Positions 42,834 to 51,854 are shown, numbered from the stretch's first letter. The stretch: DNA of 64,000 nucleotides from Bordetella parapertussis (GCA_945866125.1 CAMBFZ010000020.1:1-64000), one strand, 5' to 3'. Notes: a model not told the origin generated them from the sequence alone. Numbers and translations are program-made.

Positions 42834-43535
42834 ATGATTGAGAGTCGCAAAAGTAACGAGCGTGGTGTCGCCAACTTGGGTTGGCTTGACTCGCGGCATA
42901 CCTTTTCATTCGGTCACTACCACGACCCGCGACATATGGGATTTGGGCCACTGCTGGTCATCAATGAAGACAAGGTCGAGCCAGGTCAGGGATTTGGCAC
43001 CCACGGTCACCGGGATATGGAGATTATTTCCTATGTGCTTGAAGGCGAACTCGCCCACAAGGACAACATGGGAAATGGCTCGGTGCTGCGCTACGGCGAT
43101 GTGCAGCGCATGAGCGCGGGTACGGGTGTCATGCACAGCGAATTTAATCATTCGCCTGACAGTCGGGTGCATTTTTTGCAGATTTGGATACAGCCAGCTA
43201 CGAAGGGCAATACGCCGGGCTACGAAGAAAAGCATTTCGATGTCGCATCGAAAAAAGGACAGCTGCGCCTGATCGCGTCACCGGATGGCGCCTACGGCTC
43301 GGTCACGATTCATCAGGACGCGCGACTCTATGCTGCCATCCTTGAAGGCGATGATCTGATCAGCCACCCCCTGGAGCCCGGTCGCACTGCTTACCTGCAC
43401 CTGATCCGCGGCGAGCTGACGGTGAACGGTACCCGCTTAAGCGGTGGTGACGCACTCAAATTTAGCGGCGAAGACGTCGTTACAGCCAGCGACGCCAAGT
43501 CCGCCGAATTTTTACTATTTGATTTGCCTTACTGA
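42834..43535 (+). CDS. Pirin family protein (YhaK-like)
   Basis: A 233-residue bicupin. 'HGHRDMEIISYVLEGELAHKDNMGN' and 'GDVQRMSAGTGVMHSEFNHS' give the three His and one Glu expected to bind metal in the N-terminal cupin. Closest in style to E. coli YhaK, which responds to oxidative stress. The start 'MIESRKSNERG' is the common family N-terminus. Followed 24 bases later by an azoreductase gene and opposed by a LysR gene. Confidence 0.9.
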   Translation: MIESRKSNERGVANLGWLDSRHTFSFGHYHDPRHMGFGPLLVINEDKVEPGQGFGTHGHRDMEIISYVLEGELAHKDNMGNGSVLRYGDVQRMSAGTGVMHSEFNHSPDSRVHFLQIWIQPATKGNTPGYEEKHFDVASKKGQLRLIASPDGAYGSVTIHQDARLYAAILEGDDLISHPLEPGRTAYLHLIRGELTVNGTRLSGGDALKFSGEDVVTASDAKSAEFLLFDLPY

Positions 43536-43559
43536 CCTCTCCCAACCGACTGGAACACC

Positions 43560-44174
43560 ATGACGACCATTCTTCACATTAGCAGCAGCGTCCGCAGCAC
43601 CGGCTCCCTCTCCCGTCAGCTCACGAACGAATTCGTGGCCAAACTTAGAGCAGCACACGCAGACAGCACCGTAATTGAGCGCGACCTTGCCGCGCAGCCA
43701 GTGCCGCACCTGACCGAACAGATGATGGGCGCGTATTTCACGCCGGTTGAACAGCGAACGCCAGAGCAAAACAAAATCGTCAAGTTATCGGACGATCTGG
43801 TCGCCGAGTTAATGGCCGCTCAACTCGTCGTCATCGGCGCTCCGATGTATAACTTCTCAATCAGCTCCACCCTGAAGGCCTGGGTCGACCATATTGCCCG
43901 CGCCGGCATGACCTTCCAGTACGGCGCCAACGGCCCCGAAGGGCTGGTCAAGGGTAAAAAATTCGTGATTTTCACTGCACGAGGCGGCGTCTACTCCGAA
44001 GGCCCGGCCAAGGTGATGGATTTTCAGGAAAATTATTTGCGCGCCGTGCTTGGCTTTTTGGGCATCACTGACATTAGCTTTGTCCATAGTGAAGGTTTGG
44101 CAATGGGCGAGGAAGCGGTGAATACCGCTTTATCCGGCAGCCGGTCTGCTATCGAGGGCTTGATTGCGGCATAA
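43560..44174 (+). CDS. azoR: FMN-dependent NADH:azoreductase / quinone reductase
   Basis: A 204-residue flavodoxin-like reductase with 'ILHISSSVRSTGSLSRQL' for the FMN phosphate, 'APMYNFSISSTLKAWVDHIARAG' (FMN ring site) and 'FTARGGVYS'. AzoR-type enzymes reduce quinones and azo dyes with NADH, protecting against thiol-reactive quinones. Position behind the pirin gene and the divergent LysR gene supports that stress-defence role. Confidence 0.92.
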   Translation: MTTILHISSSVRSTGSLSRQLTNEFVAKLRAAHADSTVIERDLAAQPVPHLTEQMMGAYFTPVEQRTPEQNKIVKLSDDLVAELMAAQLVVIGAPMYNFSISSTLKAWVDHIARAGMTFQYGANGPEGLVKGKKFVIFTARGGVYSEGPAKVMDFQENYLRAVLGFLGITDISFVHSEGLAMGEEAVNTALSGSRSAIEGLIAA

Positions 44175-44193
44175 TCGCGGCTGACCAGCAATA

Positions 44194-44227
44194 ACGCGGC
44201 GCGCAGCAGTGCGGCGCCGTGTTTTTT
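44194..44227 (+). terminator. Intrinsic terminator after azoR
   Basis: ACGCGGCGC pairs with GCGCCGTGT (one G.T wobble) around a loop of about 11 bases, followed by six T. It ends the pirin-azoR transcript. Confidence 0.72.
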
Positions 44228-44258
44228 GTTTTACCGCCCGAATGCAAGGTTTTTTACC

Positions 44259-44912
44259 ATGTCCCACTCCTCCAGCGCCGCTGCCTCGTTAGAGCACGTT
44301 GCCAGCTGCGCCCTTCCGACCCCTTGGGCGAGCTTTGAATTGCATGCGTTTCTTGAAGCCGCCACTGGCAAGGAGCACCTCGCCCTAACGCTCGGTAGTA
44401 TCGGCGATGGCTTACCGGTCTTAACCCGGCTGCATTCTGAGTGCCTCACCGGTGACACCCTCTTTAGCCAGCGCTGTGACTGCGGCGCGCAACTCGAGGG
44501 CGCGCTGCGCAAGATTGCCGAGGAGGGTCGCGGGATCCTGCTCTATCTGCGTCAGGAAGGCCGCGGGATTGGTCTCATCAACAAAATACGCGCCTATGGC
44601 TTGCAGGAGCATGGTGCCGATACCGTCGAAGCCAACCACCAGCTCGGCTTTGCTGACGACTTGCGTAATTACGCAATCTGTGCACCGATGCTGCGGCACT
44701 TCGCTATCCAGTCAGTCAAGCTGATGACCAATAATCCACGCAAAATTGAGGCGCTCAACAAACTGGGCTTGCCTGCCGAGCGGGTGGAACTCATCACCGC
44801 AAGCACGCGATTTAATGAACGCTATCTGGCCACCAAGGCCAGCAAGCTCGGTCATCTTCTGACAGCAGCACCGGCCCATGCGCCGGTAGATCACAAGACT
44901 GCGGAAAAATAA
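44259..44912 (+). CDS. ribA: GTP cyclohydrolase II
   Basis: A 217-residue stand-alone GTP cyclohydrolase II. The zinc cysteines lie in 'HSECLTGDTLFSQRCDCGAQ' and the GTP-binding/catalytic block is 'LRQEGRGIGLINKIRAYGLQ'. It opens the GTP ring to start riboflavin synthesis. The ATG at 44259 gives the common N-terminus; an upstream TTG at 44226 is less likely. No FMN riboswitch is visible ahead of it. Confidence 0.94.
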   Translation: MSHSSSAAASLEHVASCALPTPWASFELHAFLEAATGKEHLALTLGSIGDGLPVLTRLHSECLTGDTLFSQRCDCGAQLEGALRKIAEEGRGILLYLRQEGRGIGLINKIRAYGLQEHGADTVEANHQLGFADDLRNYAICAPMLRHFAIQSVKLMTNNPRKIEALNKLGLPAERVELITASTRFNERYLATKASKLGHLLTAAPAHAPVDHKTAEK

Positions 44913-45247
44913 GCATCCCGCCTACCCGTTCTCCGCAAAATCAAGTTCGTCTCTGCACGGCGTCAGTAATCTGAGGACGGATGTAGCGTTTTATTGATCA
45001 AACAGTGAAATCGGATACTGGCCAGTCAAAAAATAAACATCACTGCGACAGTGATGCTGCGTCGCGCCAAAATGGACGGGCGAAGGTGATTTTTTTCCTT
45101 TGAATCCGTTGAGATTTTAGACTTTTTGCGACGCAAGAAAGCCTCAATTCTCATTCGTGATCAACGCGACAACGTAGTAGTGCGTTACTACCCGCCCGTC
45201 AACCGGGCATTGAATAATTGCCCTTGTTAAATTAAATTCTAAAAGCA
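44913..45247. other. 335-base intergenic region with an inverted repeat
   Basis: No gene or known RNA was recognised. An 8-bp perfect inverted repeat, CATCACTG-cga-CAGTGATG, lies at 45038-45056 without a T-run. A second weaker hairpin, GGGCA...TGCCC, lies at about 45206-45224, close to the glyoxalase gene. Either could be an operator or leader structure. Confidence 0.4.
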
Positions 45248-45643
45248 ATGCCAAAAATCATTCACACCATGATTCGGGTCCTGGATCCAGTTCGCTCATT
45301 AAAATTTTATGCCGAGGGTTTTGGTTTTGCGATAACGCATCGACTTGACTTCGATGATTTTTCGCTGATCTACATAAAAAATCCTGAGAATGATTTCGAA
45401 ATCGAACTGACCCATAATTTCAGTCGCACTGAGCCCTACACGCATGGCGACGGCTATGGCCATTATGCGTTTGTTACCGATGACCTTGACGCCATGCACG
45501 GCAAGCTCAGTGCACTGGGTTACGCGCCGGCGGCGATCAAAGAATTCAAAAGAGACGATGCCTTGCTGGCACGTTTTTTCTTTGTCCAGGACCCGGACGG
45601 ATACAAGATCGAAGTGCTCCAGACCGGAGGGCACTATCGTTAG
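45248..45643 (+). CDS. Glyoxalase I-type VOC family protein
   Basis: A 131-residue VOC protein: 'HTMIRVLDPVRSLKFYAEGFGF', the metal Glu in 'FEIELTHNF', 'YGHYAFVTDDLDAM' and 'FVQDPDGYKIEVLQ'. The His, Glu, His, Glu metal set of lactoylglutathione lyase is present. 'GYGHYAFVTDDL' and 'FVQDPDGYKIE' match GloA. It may detoxify methylglyoxal, or act on a dehydrogenase product, since a dehydrogenase operon follows 60 bases later. Confidence 0.85.
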   Translation: MPKIIHTMIRVLDPVRSLKFYAEGFGFAITHRLDFDDFSLIYIKNPENDFEIELTHNFSRTEPYTHGDGYGHYAFVTDDLDAMHGKLSALGYAPAAIKEFKRDDALLARFFFVQDPDGYKIEVLQTGGHYR

Positions 45644-45703
45644 TTTGAAAGCCGGTGCAGTAATGTCGTTTGCATTAAAAAATAAAACATCGAGGAGACA
45701 AAG

Positions 45704-46240
45704 ATGACCACACCCCAGCAGCCAAAACGCCGGCAGTTTTTTAAGATTGCCTCCGCAGGAACCGTTGCTACCGCAAGCGGCACCCTGCCCATGCTCTTTA
45801 CTCCCAATGCCGCACTGGCAGAGGAAGTACTGGGCTCAGAAGTCTTCAATACCATCGTGAAGATGGCGCGCGATATTTTCCCGCATGATCGTTTTGCTGA
45901 TCGCCTGTATGCCAATGCCGTTGGCGTCTATGCAGATCAGGCCAAGGCAGATGCCGGTCTCAAGCAAACCTTGCTTGACGGCGTGGCCCAGGCCAACAAA
46001 GCAGCCAACGATAAGTTTGGCAAAAATTACGTCGATGTCGGCACTGAAGAACAGCGTCTTCAAATTCTTCAAGGCATGGTCTCCAGCCCTCTGTTCGGCA
46101 AGCTGCGCGGCGACCTCGTGGTGAGCCTCTATAACCAGCCTGAAGTGTGGGCTGAACTAGGTTACCAGGGCCCGTCGGCTGAGTTCGGTGGCTATATCAA
46201 CCGCGGCTTCAACGACCAGGACTGGATGGACAAGGCCTAA
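45704..46240 (+). CDS. Gluconate/glucose 2-dehydrogenase-type small (gamma) subunit with Tat signal
   Basis: A 178-residue protein with a twin-arginine signal 'KRRQFFKIAS', cleaved near residue 40 ('ALAEEV'). The mature part matches the gluconate 2-dehydrogenase subunit 3 family, a hitchhiker whose Tat signal carries the folded FAD subunit, which has none, into the periplasm. First gene of a three-subunit operon like the FAD-glucose dehydrogenase of Burkholderia cepacia (gamma, alpha, cytochrome). Confidence 0.9.
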   Translation: MTTPQQPKRRQFFKIASAGTVATASGTLPMLFTPNAALAEEVLGSEVFNTIVKMARDIFPHDRFADRLYANAVGVYADQAKADAGLKQTLLDGVAQANKAANDKFGKNYVDVGTEEQRLQILQGMVSSPLFGKLRGDLVVSLYNQPEVWAELGYQGPSAEFGGYINRGFNDQDWMDKA

Positions 46241-46281
46241 GGTCCTCGTCCACCACACACCGAGAATATAGGGAGACAAAA

Positions 46282-47853
46282 ATGGCTTCAAAAAAATTCG
46301 ACCTCAATGATGAGGTAGTGGTAATCATCGGTTCCGGCGCAGGCGGCGGCACCTTGGGTAATGAACTGGCGCAAAAAGGGATTAACGTCGTGATCCTCGA
46401 AGCAGGAAAGCGCCACGAAATCAATGATTTTGAAAACGATGAATGGCCAATGTTCAGCAAAATTTCATGGCTGGACAAGCGCACGACTTCCGGCACCTGG
46501 CGCGTTGCCAAAGACTTCCCCAATCTGCCGGCATGGATCGTCAAAGCGGTCGGTGGATCGACGGTGCATTGGGCCGGCGCATCGCTGCGTTTCCAGGAAC
46601 ATGAGTATGCGGCGCGTACCCACTACGGCGAAGTCAAAGGCGCCAATTTGATCGACTGGCCAATCACGCTCAAGGAAATGGCACCTTATTACGCTCGTGC
46701 AGAAGACAAAATGGGCGTAACCGGGACCAACAACATTCCTCGGCTGCCTGGCAATAACAACTATAAAGTTCTCGCAGCGGGCGCAAAAAAGATGGGGTAC
46801 ACCAAATTCCACACTGGGAATATGGCCATTAATTCGCAGCCACGTGACGGTCGCGGATCCTGCCAGCAGATCGGCTTTTGCTTCCAGGGCTGTAAGTCTG
46901 GCGCAAAATGGTCCACGCTCTATACCGAAATTCCAAAGGGCGAAAAAACCGGCCATCTCGAAGTGCGCAGCGATGCACAAGCACTGAAAATCGAGCACAA
47001 CGCCAAAGGTAAAGTCACCGGTGTTCTCTACGGCGACTCCAAAGGCAATCGCTACTTCCAAAAAGCACGCGTGGTCTGCGTGGCGGGTAACTCCATCGAG
47101 TCCCCACGTCTACTGCTCAATTCGGCTACGACGATGTTCCCGAACGGTCTGGCCAATTCGTCCGGTCAAGTCGGCAAAAACTATATGCGCCACATGACCG
47201 GTTCGGTCTACGCGATTTACGAAAATCCGGTGCATATGTTCCGTGGTACCACGATGGCCGGTATCGTGCAGGATGAATCACGCCATGATCCAAGCCGCGG
47301 GTTTGTCGGCGGCTATGAAATGGAAACGCTGTCTTTGGGGGTGCCGTTCTTGGCTGCCTTCCTTGATCCCGGCACCTGGGGACGTGACTTCTCCAACGCC
47401 ATGGACGCTTATGACAACATGGCCGGCATGTGGTTAGTCGGTGAAGACATGCCGCAAGAGAGCAATTGCGTCACCTTGCATGGCTCGGAAAAAGACCAAT
47501 TTGGCCTGCCGATTCCGAACGTACAGTTTAGCGACCACGAAAACGATCTCGCCATGCGTAACCACGGCTTCAAGCAAGCCAAGGCGCTCTATGAGTCCAT
47601 CGGTGCCAAGCGCGTGATCTACACGCCGCCGTATCCGTCGACCCATAATCTGGGCACCAACCGTATGAGCGCCAAAGCACGTGATGGCGTCGTCAACAAG
47701 TGGGGCCAGACGCACGACATCAGCAACCTGTTTGTATCCGACGGTAGCCAGTTCACCTCGGGTGCCGCAGAAAATCCGACACTGACCATCGTGTCGCTGG
47801 CGATCCGCCAGGCTGAGTTCATTGCGCGCAGCATGGCGAGCAAGGAGCTGTAA
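46282..47853 (+). CDS. FAD-dependent GMC oxidoreductase, catalytic alpha subunit of a periplasmic sugar/alcohol dehydrogenase
   Basis: A 523-residue GMC flavoprotein: FAD motif 'VVIIGSGAGGGTLGNELAQKG', 'VGGSTVHWAGA', and the catalytic His/Asn block 'STHNLGTNRM' near the C-terminus. It also has C194-x5-C200-x3-C204 ('CQQIGFCFQGC'), resembling the cysteine cluster that binds a 3Fe-4S centre in bacterial FAD-glucose dehydrogenases. So electrons probably pass from FAD to Fe-S and then to the cytochrome c coded next. No signal of its own. The substrate may be gluconate, glucose, fructose or another polyol. Confidence 0.9.
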   Translation: MASKKFDLNDEVVVIIGSGAGGGTLGNELAQKGINVVILEAGKRHEINDFENDEWPMFSKISWLDKRTTSGTWRVAKDFPNLPAWIVKAVGGSTVHWAGASLRFQEHEYAARTHYGEVKGANLIDWPITLKEMAPYYARAEDKMGVTGTNNIPRLPGNNNYKVLAAGAKKMGYTKFHTGNMAINSQPRDGRGSCQQIGFCFQGCKSGAKWSTLYTEIPKGEKTGHLEVRSDAQALKIEHNAKGKVTGVLYGDSKGNRYFQKARVVCVAGNSIESPRLLLNSATTMFPNGLANSSGQVGKNYMRHMTGSVYAIYENPVHMFRGTTMAGIVQDESRHDPSRGFVGGYEMETLSLGVPFLAAFLDPGTWGRDFSNAMDAYDNMAGMWLVGEDMPQESNCVTLHGSEKDQFGLPIPNVQFSDHENDLAMRNHGFKQAKALYESIGAKRVIYTPPYPSTHNLGTNRMSAKARDGVVNKWGQTHDISNLFVSDGSQFTSGAAENPTLTIVSLAIRQAEFIARSMASKEL

Positions 47854-48239
47854 TGAAAGCAGCATGGATGAAGCCGTCCATGCTGCTGACTGCCGCCCTG
47901 ATGTCCGGGGCAGCAGTCAGCAGTGCTTACGCCGACCCGGCGGGCGAAAAACTATTCAAGCAGCAGTGCGCTGCCTGCCATGCGGTCGCTGCCGATGCAC
48001 CCAGAGGAATGGGGCCGAACTTACTCGGTATCGTGGGCAGAGCTGCCGGCCAGATGACGGGATTTCCGTATTCAAATGAATTCAAAAAAGGCATGTCCGA
48101 CAAGACCTGGTCACCCGAGCTACTGGACGCATGGCTCGAAGATCCGCAGAACCTCGCGCCAGGTACCTACATGATGTATAAACAGGGCGATGCAGCCATT
48201 CGCAAAAGCATCATCGACTATCTGCAGACAGCAAAGTAG
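47853..48239 (+). CDS. Monoheme c-type cytochrome, electron acceptor of the dehydrogenase
   Basis: A 128-residue protein with a signal peptide (residues 1-27, 'AYA') and one heme motif, 'CAACH', plus 'MGPNLLGIVGRAAG' and a likely distal Met in 'YMMYKQGD'. It resembles soluble class I cytochromes. The FAD dehydrogenase systems I know use a tri-heme membrane cytochrome at this place; here a small soluble one replaces it. Its ATG overlaps the TAA of the alpha gene by one base. Confidence 0.92.
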   Translation: MKAAWMKPSMLLTAALMSGAAVSSAYADPAGEKLFKQQCAACHAVAADAPRGMGPNLLGIVGRAAGQMTGFPYSNEFKKGMSDKTWSPELLDAWLEDPQNLAPGTYMMYKQGDAAIRKSIIDYLQTAK

Positions 48240-48301
48240 TCTAAATAATAACCAAGACGGTGCGCTACGAAGCGACACCCGAAGAGACAGCAGGAGACAA
48301 C

Positions 48302-48667
48302 ATGTGCGACATTTATGTAAGTGCAGACCCGATTCATTATGAGCAGCGTACCCGTTCGATGCGCATTCGTGGCGTCGTTACCAGTATCCGTCTTGAAAAT
48401 CTGTGCTGGGATGTACTCGCGCGCATCGCCTCAAAAGACCAGATGACGACCAACCAGCTCATCAGTCAGCTCTACGATGAAATCATCGCCCGGCAGGGGC
48501 GGGTCGATAATCTCTCCTCATTCTTGCGTGTGTCTTGTATGCGTTATCTGTCCTACGTCGCCGAGAAGCACGAGAAAGACCATCTGATGATGAGTCAGCC
48601 TGCCGACGTGACAGAAAAAATGCCGGGTCAGGTACACAAATTGACCATGCGCCGTCAGGCTTCCTAG
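48302..48667 (+). CDS. Ribbon-helix-helix domain protein
   Basis: A 121-residue protein with the RHH_4-type region 'SIRLENLCWDVLARIASKDQMTTNQLISQLYDEII'-like (residues about 30-66), in which 'VTSIRLEN' would be the DNA-binding strand. RHH_4 proteins are unassigned repressors; this one has a C-terminal basic tail. AGGAGA precedes the ATG. It lies behind the dehydrogenase operon and may regulate it; there is no terminator between. Confidence 0.8.
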   Translation: MCDIYVSADPIHYEQRTRSMRIRGVVTSIRLENLCWDVLARIASKDQMTTNQLISQLYDEIIARQGRVDNLSSFLRVSCMRYLSYVAEKHEKDHLMMSQPADVTEKMPGQVHKLTMRRQAS

Positions 48668-48781
48668 TCGCATTCCGGCGCACGTTCGCGTCACCCGGCG
48701 ACGGGCACTCCGATCCACAAACTTGTGTCAAAGCCGCTTATTGCATACAGTGAGCGACTTTGACAAAAGCCAGGTAACGCC

Positions 48782-49900
48782 ATGACCTCTCCAATGCTGT
48801 TTTCTCCGATCAAGCTCGGCTCGCAGAGCATCGCCAACCGCATCATGATTTCACCCATGTGTCAGTACTCAGGACACGACGGTAACGCCAACGCCTGGCA
48901 CATGACCCATCTGGGCTCACTGGCCATCTCCGGCGCCGGCCTGCTGTACGTGGAAGCCACTGCGGTGAGCCCCGAAGCACGCATTACGCATGGCTGCCTG
49001 GGGTTATATAACGATGCCAATGAAGCCGCGCTCAAGGAAGTAGTCGACGCAATCCGTGCTATTTCGCCGATCAAGCTGGCAATCCAACTGGGCCACGCCG
49101 GACGTAAGGCATCCAGCCAGCGCCCCTGGGAAGGCGGTGCCCTGATACCCGTAGACGCAGGCGGCTGGCAGCCACTGGCGCCCTCTGCGTTGCCGCACAA
49201 ACCGGGCGAAGCGGCACCCACTGCCATGAGCGAGCAAGACATCGCCAAAGTTGTAGCCGATTTCGTGTCGGCCACCAAGCGCGCCCGGGCCCTTGGTTTT
49301 GATGTCATTGAACTGCACCTCGCGCATGGCTACCTGCTTCATGAATTTTTGTCGCCTCTGGCAAACCAGCGCACGGATGCGTATGGCGGCTCGTTGGAAA
49401 ATCGCATGCGTCTGCCCTTACAAATATTCCAGGCCGTGCGCGACGCTGCCGGCCCCGACATCGCCGTGGGCGCGCGTTTGTCTGCCACGGATTGGGTCGA
49501 GGGCGGCTGGGATGTCGAGCAGAGCATCCTACTGTCCCAAGCCCTTGAGGCGCTCGGCGCCGATTTTCTCGACATCTCCTCAGGTGGCGTCTCGCCCTTA
49601 CAAAAAATCACGCTCGGGCCCGGCTATCAGGTACCCCTGGCCGAGCGCATCAAACCAACGGTGAAAATTCCCGTCATTACAGTTGGCCTAATCACTGAGC
49701 CGGCACAGGCCGAAGCGATTTTGCAAAAAAAACAGGCCGACATGATTGCGATTGCTCGCGCCTTTCTGGTCGATCCGCGCTGGCCATGGCGGGCTGCTGC
49801 GGCGCTTGGGGGTACCATCGCCGCACCCCAGCAGTTTTATCGCTGCCTGCCATCGGGCTCGCCGGCAATATTTGGTGATATCTCGACTGGCCAGCGCTGA
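48782..49900 (+). CDS. Old yellow enzyme family NADH:flavin oxidoreductase (YqjM-like)
   Basis: A 372-residue FMN TIM-barrel reductase: 'RIMISPMCQYSG' (Cys in YqjM-type enzymes), 'LGHAGRKAS', 'ELHLAHGYLLHEFLSPLANQRTDAYGG' with the substrate-binding His pair, and 'GARLSATDWVEGG'. It reduces activated C=C bonds with NAD(P)H. The thermostable-like/YqjM subgroup is indicated by the N-terminal Cys. A terminator follows. Confidence 0.93.
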   Translation: MTSPMLFSPIKLGSQSIANRIMISPMCQYSGHDGNANAWHMTHLGSLAISGAGLLYVEATAVSPEARITHGCLGLYNDANEAALKEVVDAIRAISPIKLAIQLGHAGRKASSQRPWEGGALIPVDAGGWQPLAPSALPHKPGEAAPTAMSEQDIAKVVADFVSATKRARALGFDVIELHLAHGYLLHEFLSPLANQRTDAYGGSLENRMRLPLQIFQAVRDAAGPDIAVGARLSATDWVEGGWDVEQSILLSQALEALGADFLDISSGGVSPLQKITLGPGYQVPLAERIKPTVKIPVITVGLITEPAQAEAILQKKQADMIAIARAFLVDPRWPWRAAAALGGTIAAPQQFYRCLPSGSPAIFGDISTGQR

Positions 49901-49937
49901 GTCGCTCGCCGATTTCATTGCAGCATGCAAAAACTTG

Positions 49938-49969
49938 GGCAGCCGGCGCGAGTCGGCTGGCCTTTTTTT
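49938..49969 (+). terminator. Intrinsic terminator after the OYE gene
   Basis: CAGCCG-gcgcgagt-CGGCTG, extended by GG/CC with a one-base bulge, followed by seven T, 38 bases past the stop codon. Confidence 0.75.
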
Positions 49970-50129
49970 GTACGCTGACAAGCAAAAAATTTTCAAAATT
50001 AAACCAAGATTTTTCACCGGATCGCCAGAGAATCCCGCCTCAGCGTGTCCCAAAACGCATGGACAAGGTTTCCTTGGTTCAATATGATGCGGGGACTACC
50101 GTAGTCCGGTTTATCAAGGAGAAAACATT

Positions 50130-51770
50130 ATGTGGTCACAAGTCTATGACCCGTTTAATAACGTCTGGCTATCCACGCTAGCGGCAGCCATCCCCGTGGT
50201 GGTAATGCTCGCTGCACTAGCATTTTTTCATATCAAGGCCCATATCGCTGCGGCGATGGGTTTGGCAGCCGCGCTAGTGGTGGCAATCTGGGGCTTTACC
50301 ATGCCCGCCGACACCGCGGTAGCCGCTGCGCTTTATGGTGCGGCTTATGGCCTTTTCCCGATCGGCTGGATCATTTTGAACGTCATCTTTTTGTATCAGC
50401 TGACTGACCGAAAAGGACAATTCAAAATCCTGCGCGAGAGCATTGCCAGCATCAGCGGCGACCGTCGTCTGCAGCTGCTGCTGATTGCGTTTTCGTTTGG
50501 TGCCTTCTTTGAAGGTGCAGGCGGTTTTGGCACCCCGGTAGCCGTCACGGGCGCAATGCTGATCGGTTTGGGTTTTGCGCCGTTGGCAGCGTCCGGTCTT
50601 TCTTTGATTGCTAATACCGCGCCGGTGGCCTATGGCGCGCTCGGTACGCCGATCATTGCGCTGGCCGCCGTTACGGGTCTGGACATGCTGGAGTTGTCGG
50701 GCATGGTAGGCCGTCAATTGCCGCTGTTCTCGCTGATTGTGCCGTTCTGGCTGGTCTGGGCGTTTTGCGGTTGGCGCAAAATGCTGGCCATCTGGCCAGC
50801 CGTACTGGTCGCCGGTGCAGCGTTTGCGGTTCCACAATATCTGATCTCTAATTACCACGGCCCTTGGCTGGTGGACGTGGGCGCGGCGATTTCGTCGATG
50901 ATCTGCCTGACCTTGTTCTTAAAAGTCTGGCAACCAAAAGAAATCATGACCTCCGCCTCTGGCGCTGCGATGGATGCCGAGCCGGTTCGTGAGCAACAGC
51001 ACTACAGCCGCAGCGAGGTGTTGCGCGCTTGGACGCCCTGGCTAATTCTGTCGGTCGTCGTATTAATCTGGGGTGTACCTGAGTGGAAGAAACTGCTCGA
51101 CGGCATCTCGATGTTCAAATTCGAATGGTCACACCTGCACATGCTGATTCAGAAAATGCCACCGGTGGCGGCCGTACCTAAAATCGAAGAAGCCGTCTAC
51201 AAACTCAACTGGCTTTCGGCGACGGGTACGGGCATTTTCATCGCCTCAGTTATTTCGGCGGTGCTGATGGGTTACAAGTTGCGTGAAATGCTGGCGGTGT
51301 ATTGGGACACGCTCAAGCTGCTGAAATATTCGCTGATGACGATTGCAGCGATGTTGGCACTGGGTTATGCAACGCGCTACTCCGGCGTTGACTCAACCCT
51401 GGGTCTGGCATTTGCCAACACCGGCGTGTTCTATCCCTTCTTTGGCACTCTGCTCGGCTGGCTTGGCGTGGCGCTAACGGGTTCTGATACGGCGTCCAAT
51501 GTGCTCTTTGGCGGTTTGCAAAAAACCTCAGCAGAGCAACTTGGCCTTAGCCCGGTGCTGATGGCAGCGGCTAATTCATCGGGCGGCGTGATGGGCAAAA
51601 TGATTGATGCGCAATCAATCGTGGTGGCATCGACGGCAACCAAATGGTACGGCCACGAGGGCGATATTCTGCGCTACGTATTCTTCCATTCGATCGCCTT
51701 GGCCGCGTTGGTGGGTATCCTGGTGAGCTTGCAGGCCTATGTCCATCCGTTTACGTTAATGGTCAAATAA
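50130..51770 (+). CDS. lldP: L-lactate permease family transporter
   Basis: A 546-residue integral membrane protein with about 13 helices. 'AFSFGAFFEGAGGFGTPVAVTGAML', 'GLSLIANTAPVAYGALGTPI' and 'LTGSDTASNVLFGGLQ' are LldP/GlcA signatures. It takes up L-lactate, D-lactate or glycolate with protons. AAGGAG precedes the ATG. Followed by a strong terminator. No lactate dehydrogenase is adjacent. Confidence 0.93.
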   Translation: MWSQVYDPFNNVWLSTLAAAIPVVVMLAALAFFHIKAHIAAAMGLAAALVVAIWGFTMPADTAVAAALYGAAYGLFPIGWIILNVIFLYQLTDRKGQFKILRESIASISGDRRLQLLLIAFSFGAFFEGAGGFGTPVAVTGAMLIGLGFAPLAASGLSLIANTAPVAYGALGTPIIALAAVTGLDMLELSGMVGRQLPLFSLIVPFWLVWAFCGWRKMLAIWPAVLVAGAAFAVPQYLISNYHGPWLVDVGAAISSMICLTLFLKVWQPKEIMTSASGAAMDAEPVREQQHYSRSEVLRAWTPWLILSVVVLIWGVPEWKKLLDGISMFKFEWSHLHMLIQKMPPVAAVPKIEEAVYKLNWLSATGTGIFIASVISAVLMGYKLREMLAVYWDTLKLLKYSLMTIAAMLALGYATRYSGVDSTLGLAFANTGVFYPFFGTLLGWLGVALTGSDTASNVLFGGLQKTSAEQLGLSPVLMAAANSSGGVMGKMIDAQSIVVASTATKWYGHEGDILRYVFFHSIALAALVGILVSLQAYVHPFTLMVK

Positions 51771-51813
51771 ACCTGCTCCACCAAACTGTCTTTCTGCCAC
51801 CTTGTCGTGGCTG

Positions 51814-51854
51814 AAAAAATCGTGCGGCGCCAGTTGGCCTGCACGATTTTTTTT
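51814..51854 (+). terminator. Intrinsic terminator after lldP
   Basis: An A-run with TCGTGC pairs with GCACGA and a run of eight T; the inner loop includes GGC/GCC that could extend the stem. The symmetry of A and T runs suggests function in both directions. Confidence 0.85.

Noticed and set aside
44175..44258. FMN riboswitch ahead of ribA
   Set aside because: The gap is short and holds the azoR terminator; no FMN-element blocks are present.
45038..45056. Inverted repeat as a rho-independent terminator for ribA
   Set aside because: It is 126 bases from the ribA stop and has no T-run.
46465..47061. 198-codon minus-strand open frame inside the GMC oxidoreductase gene
   Set aside because: Shadow of a strongly supported gene on the other strand; no recognisable sequence.
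50274..50858. 194-codon minus-strand frame inside the lactate permease gene
   Set aside because: Antisense shadow; its residue composition is that of a reversed membrane protein gene.
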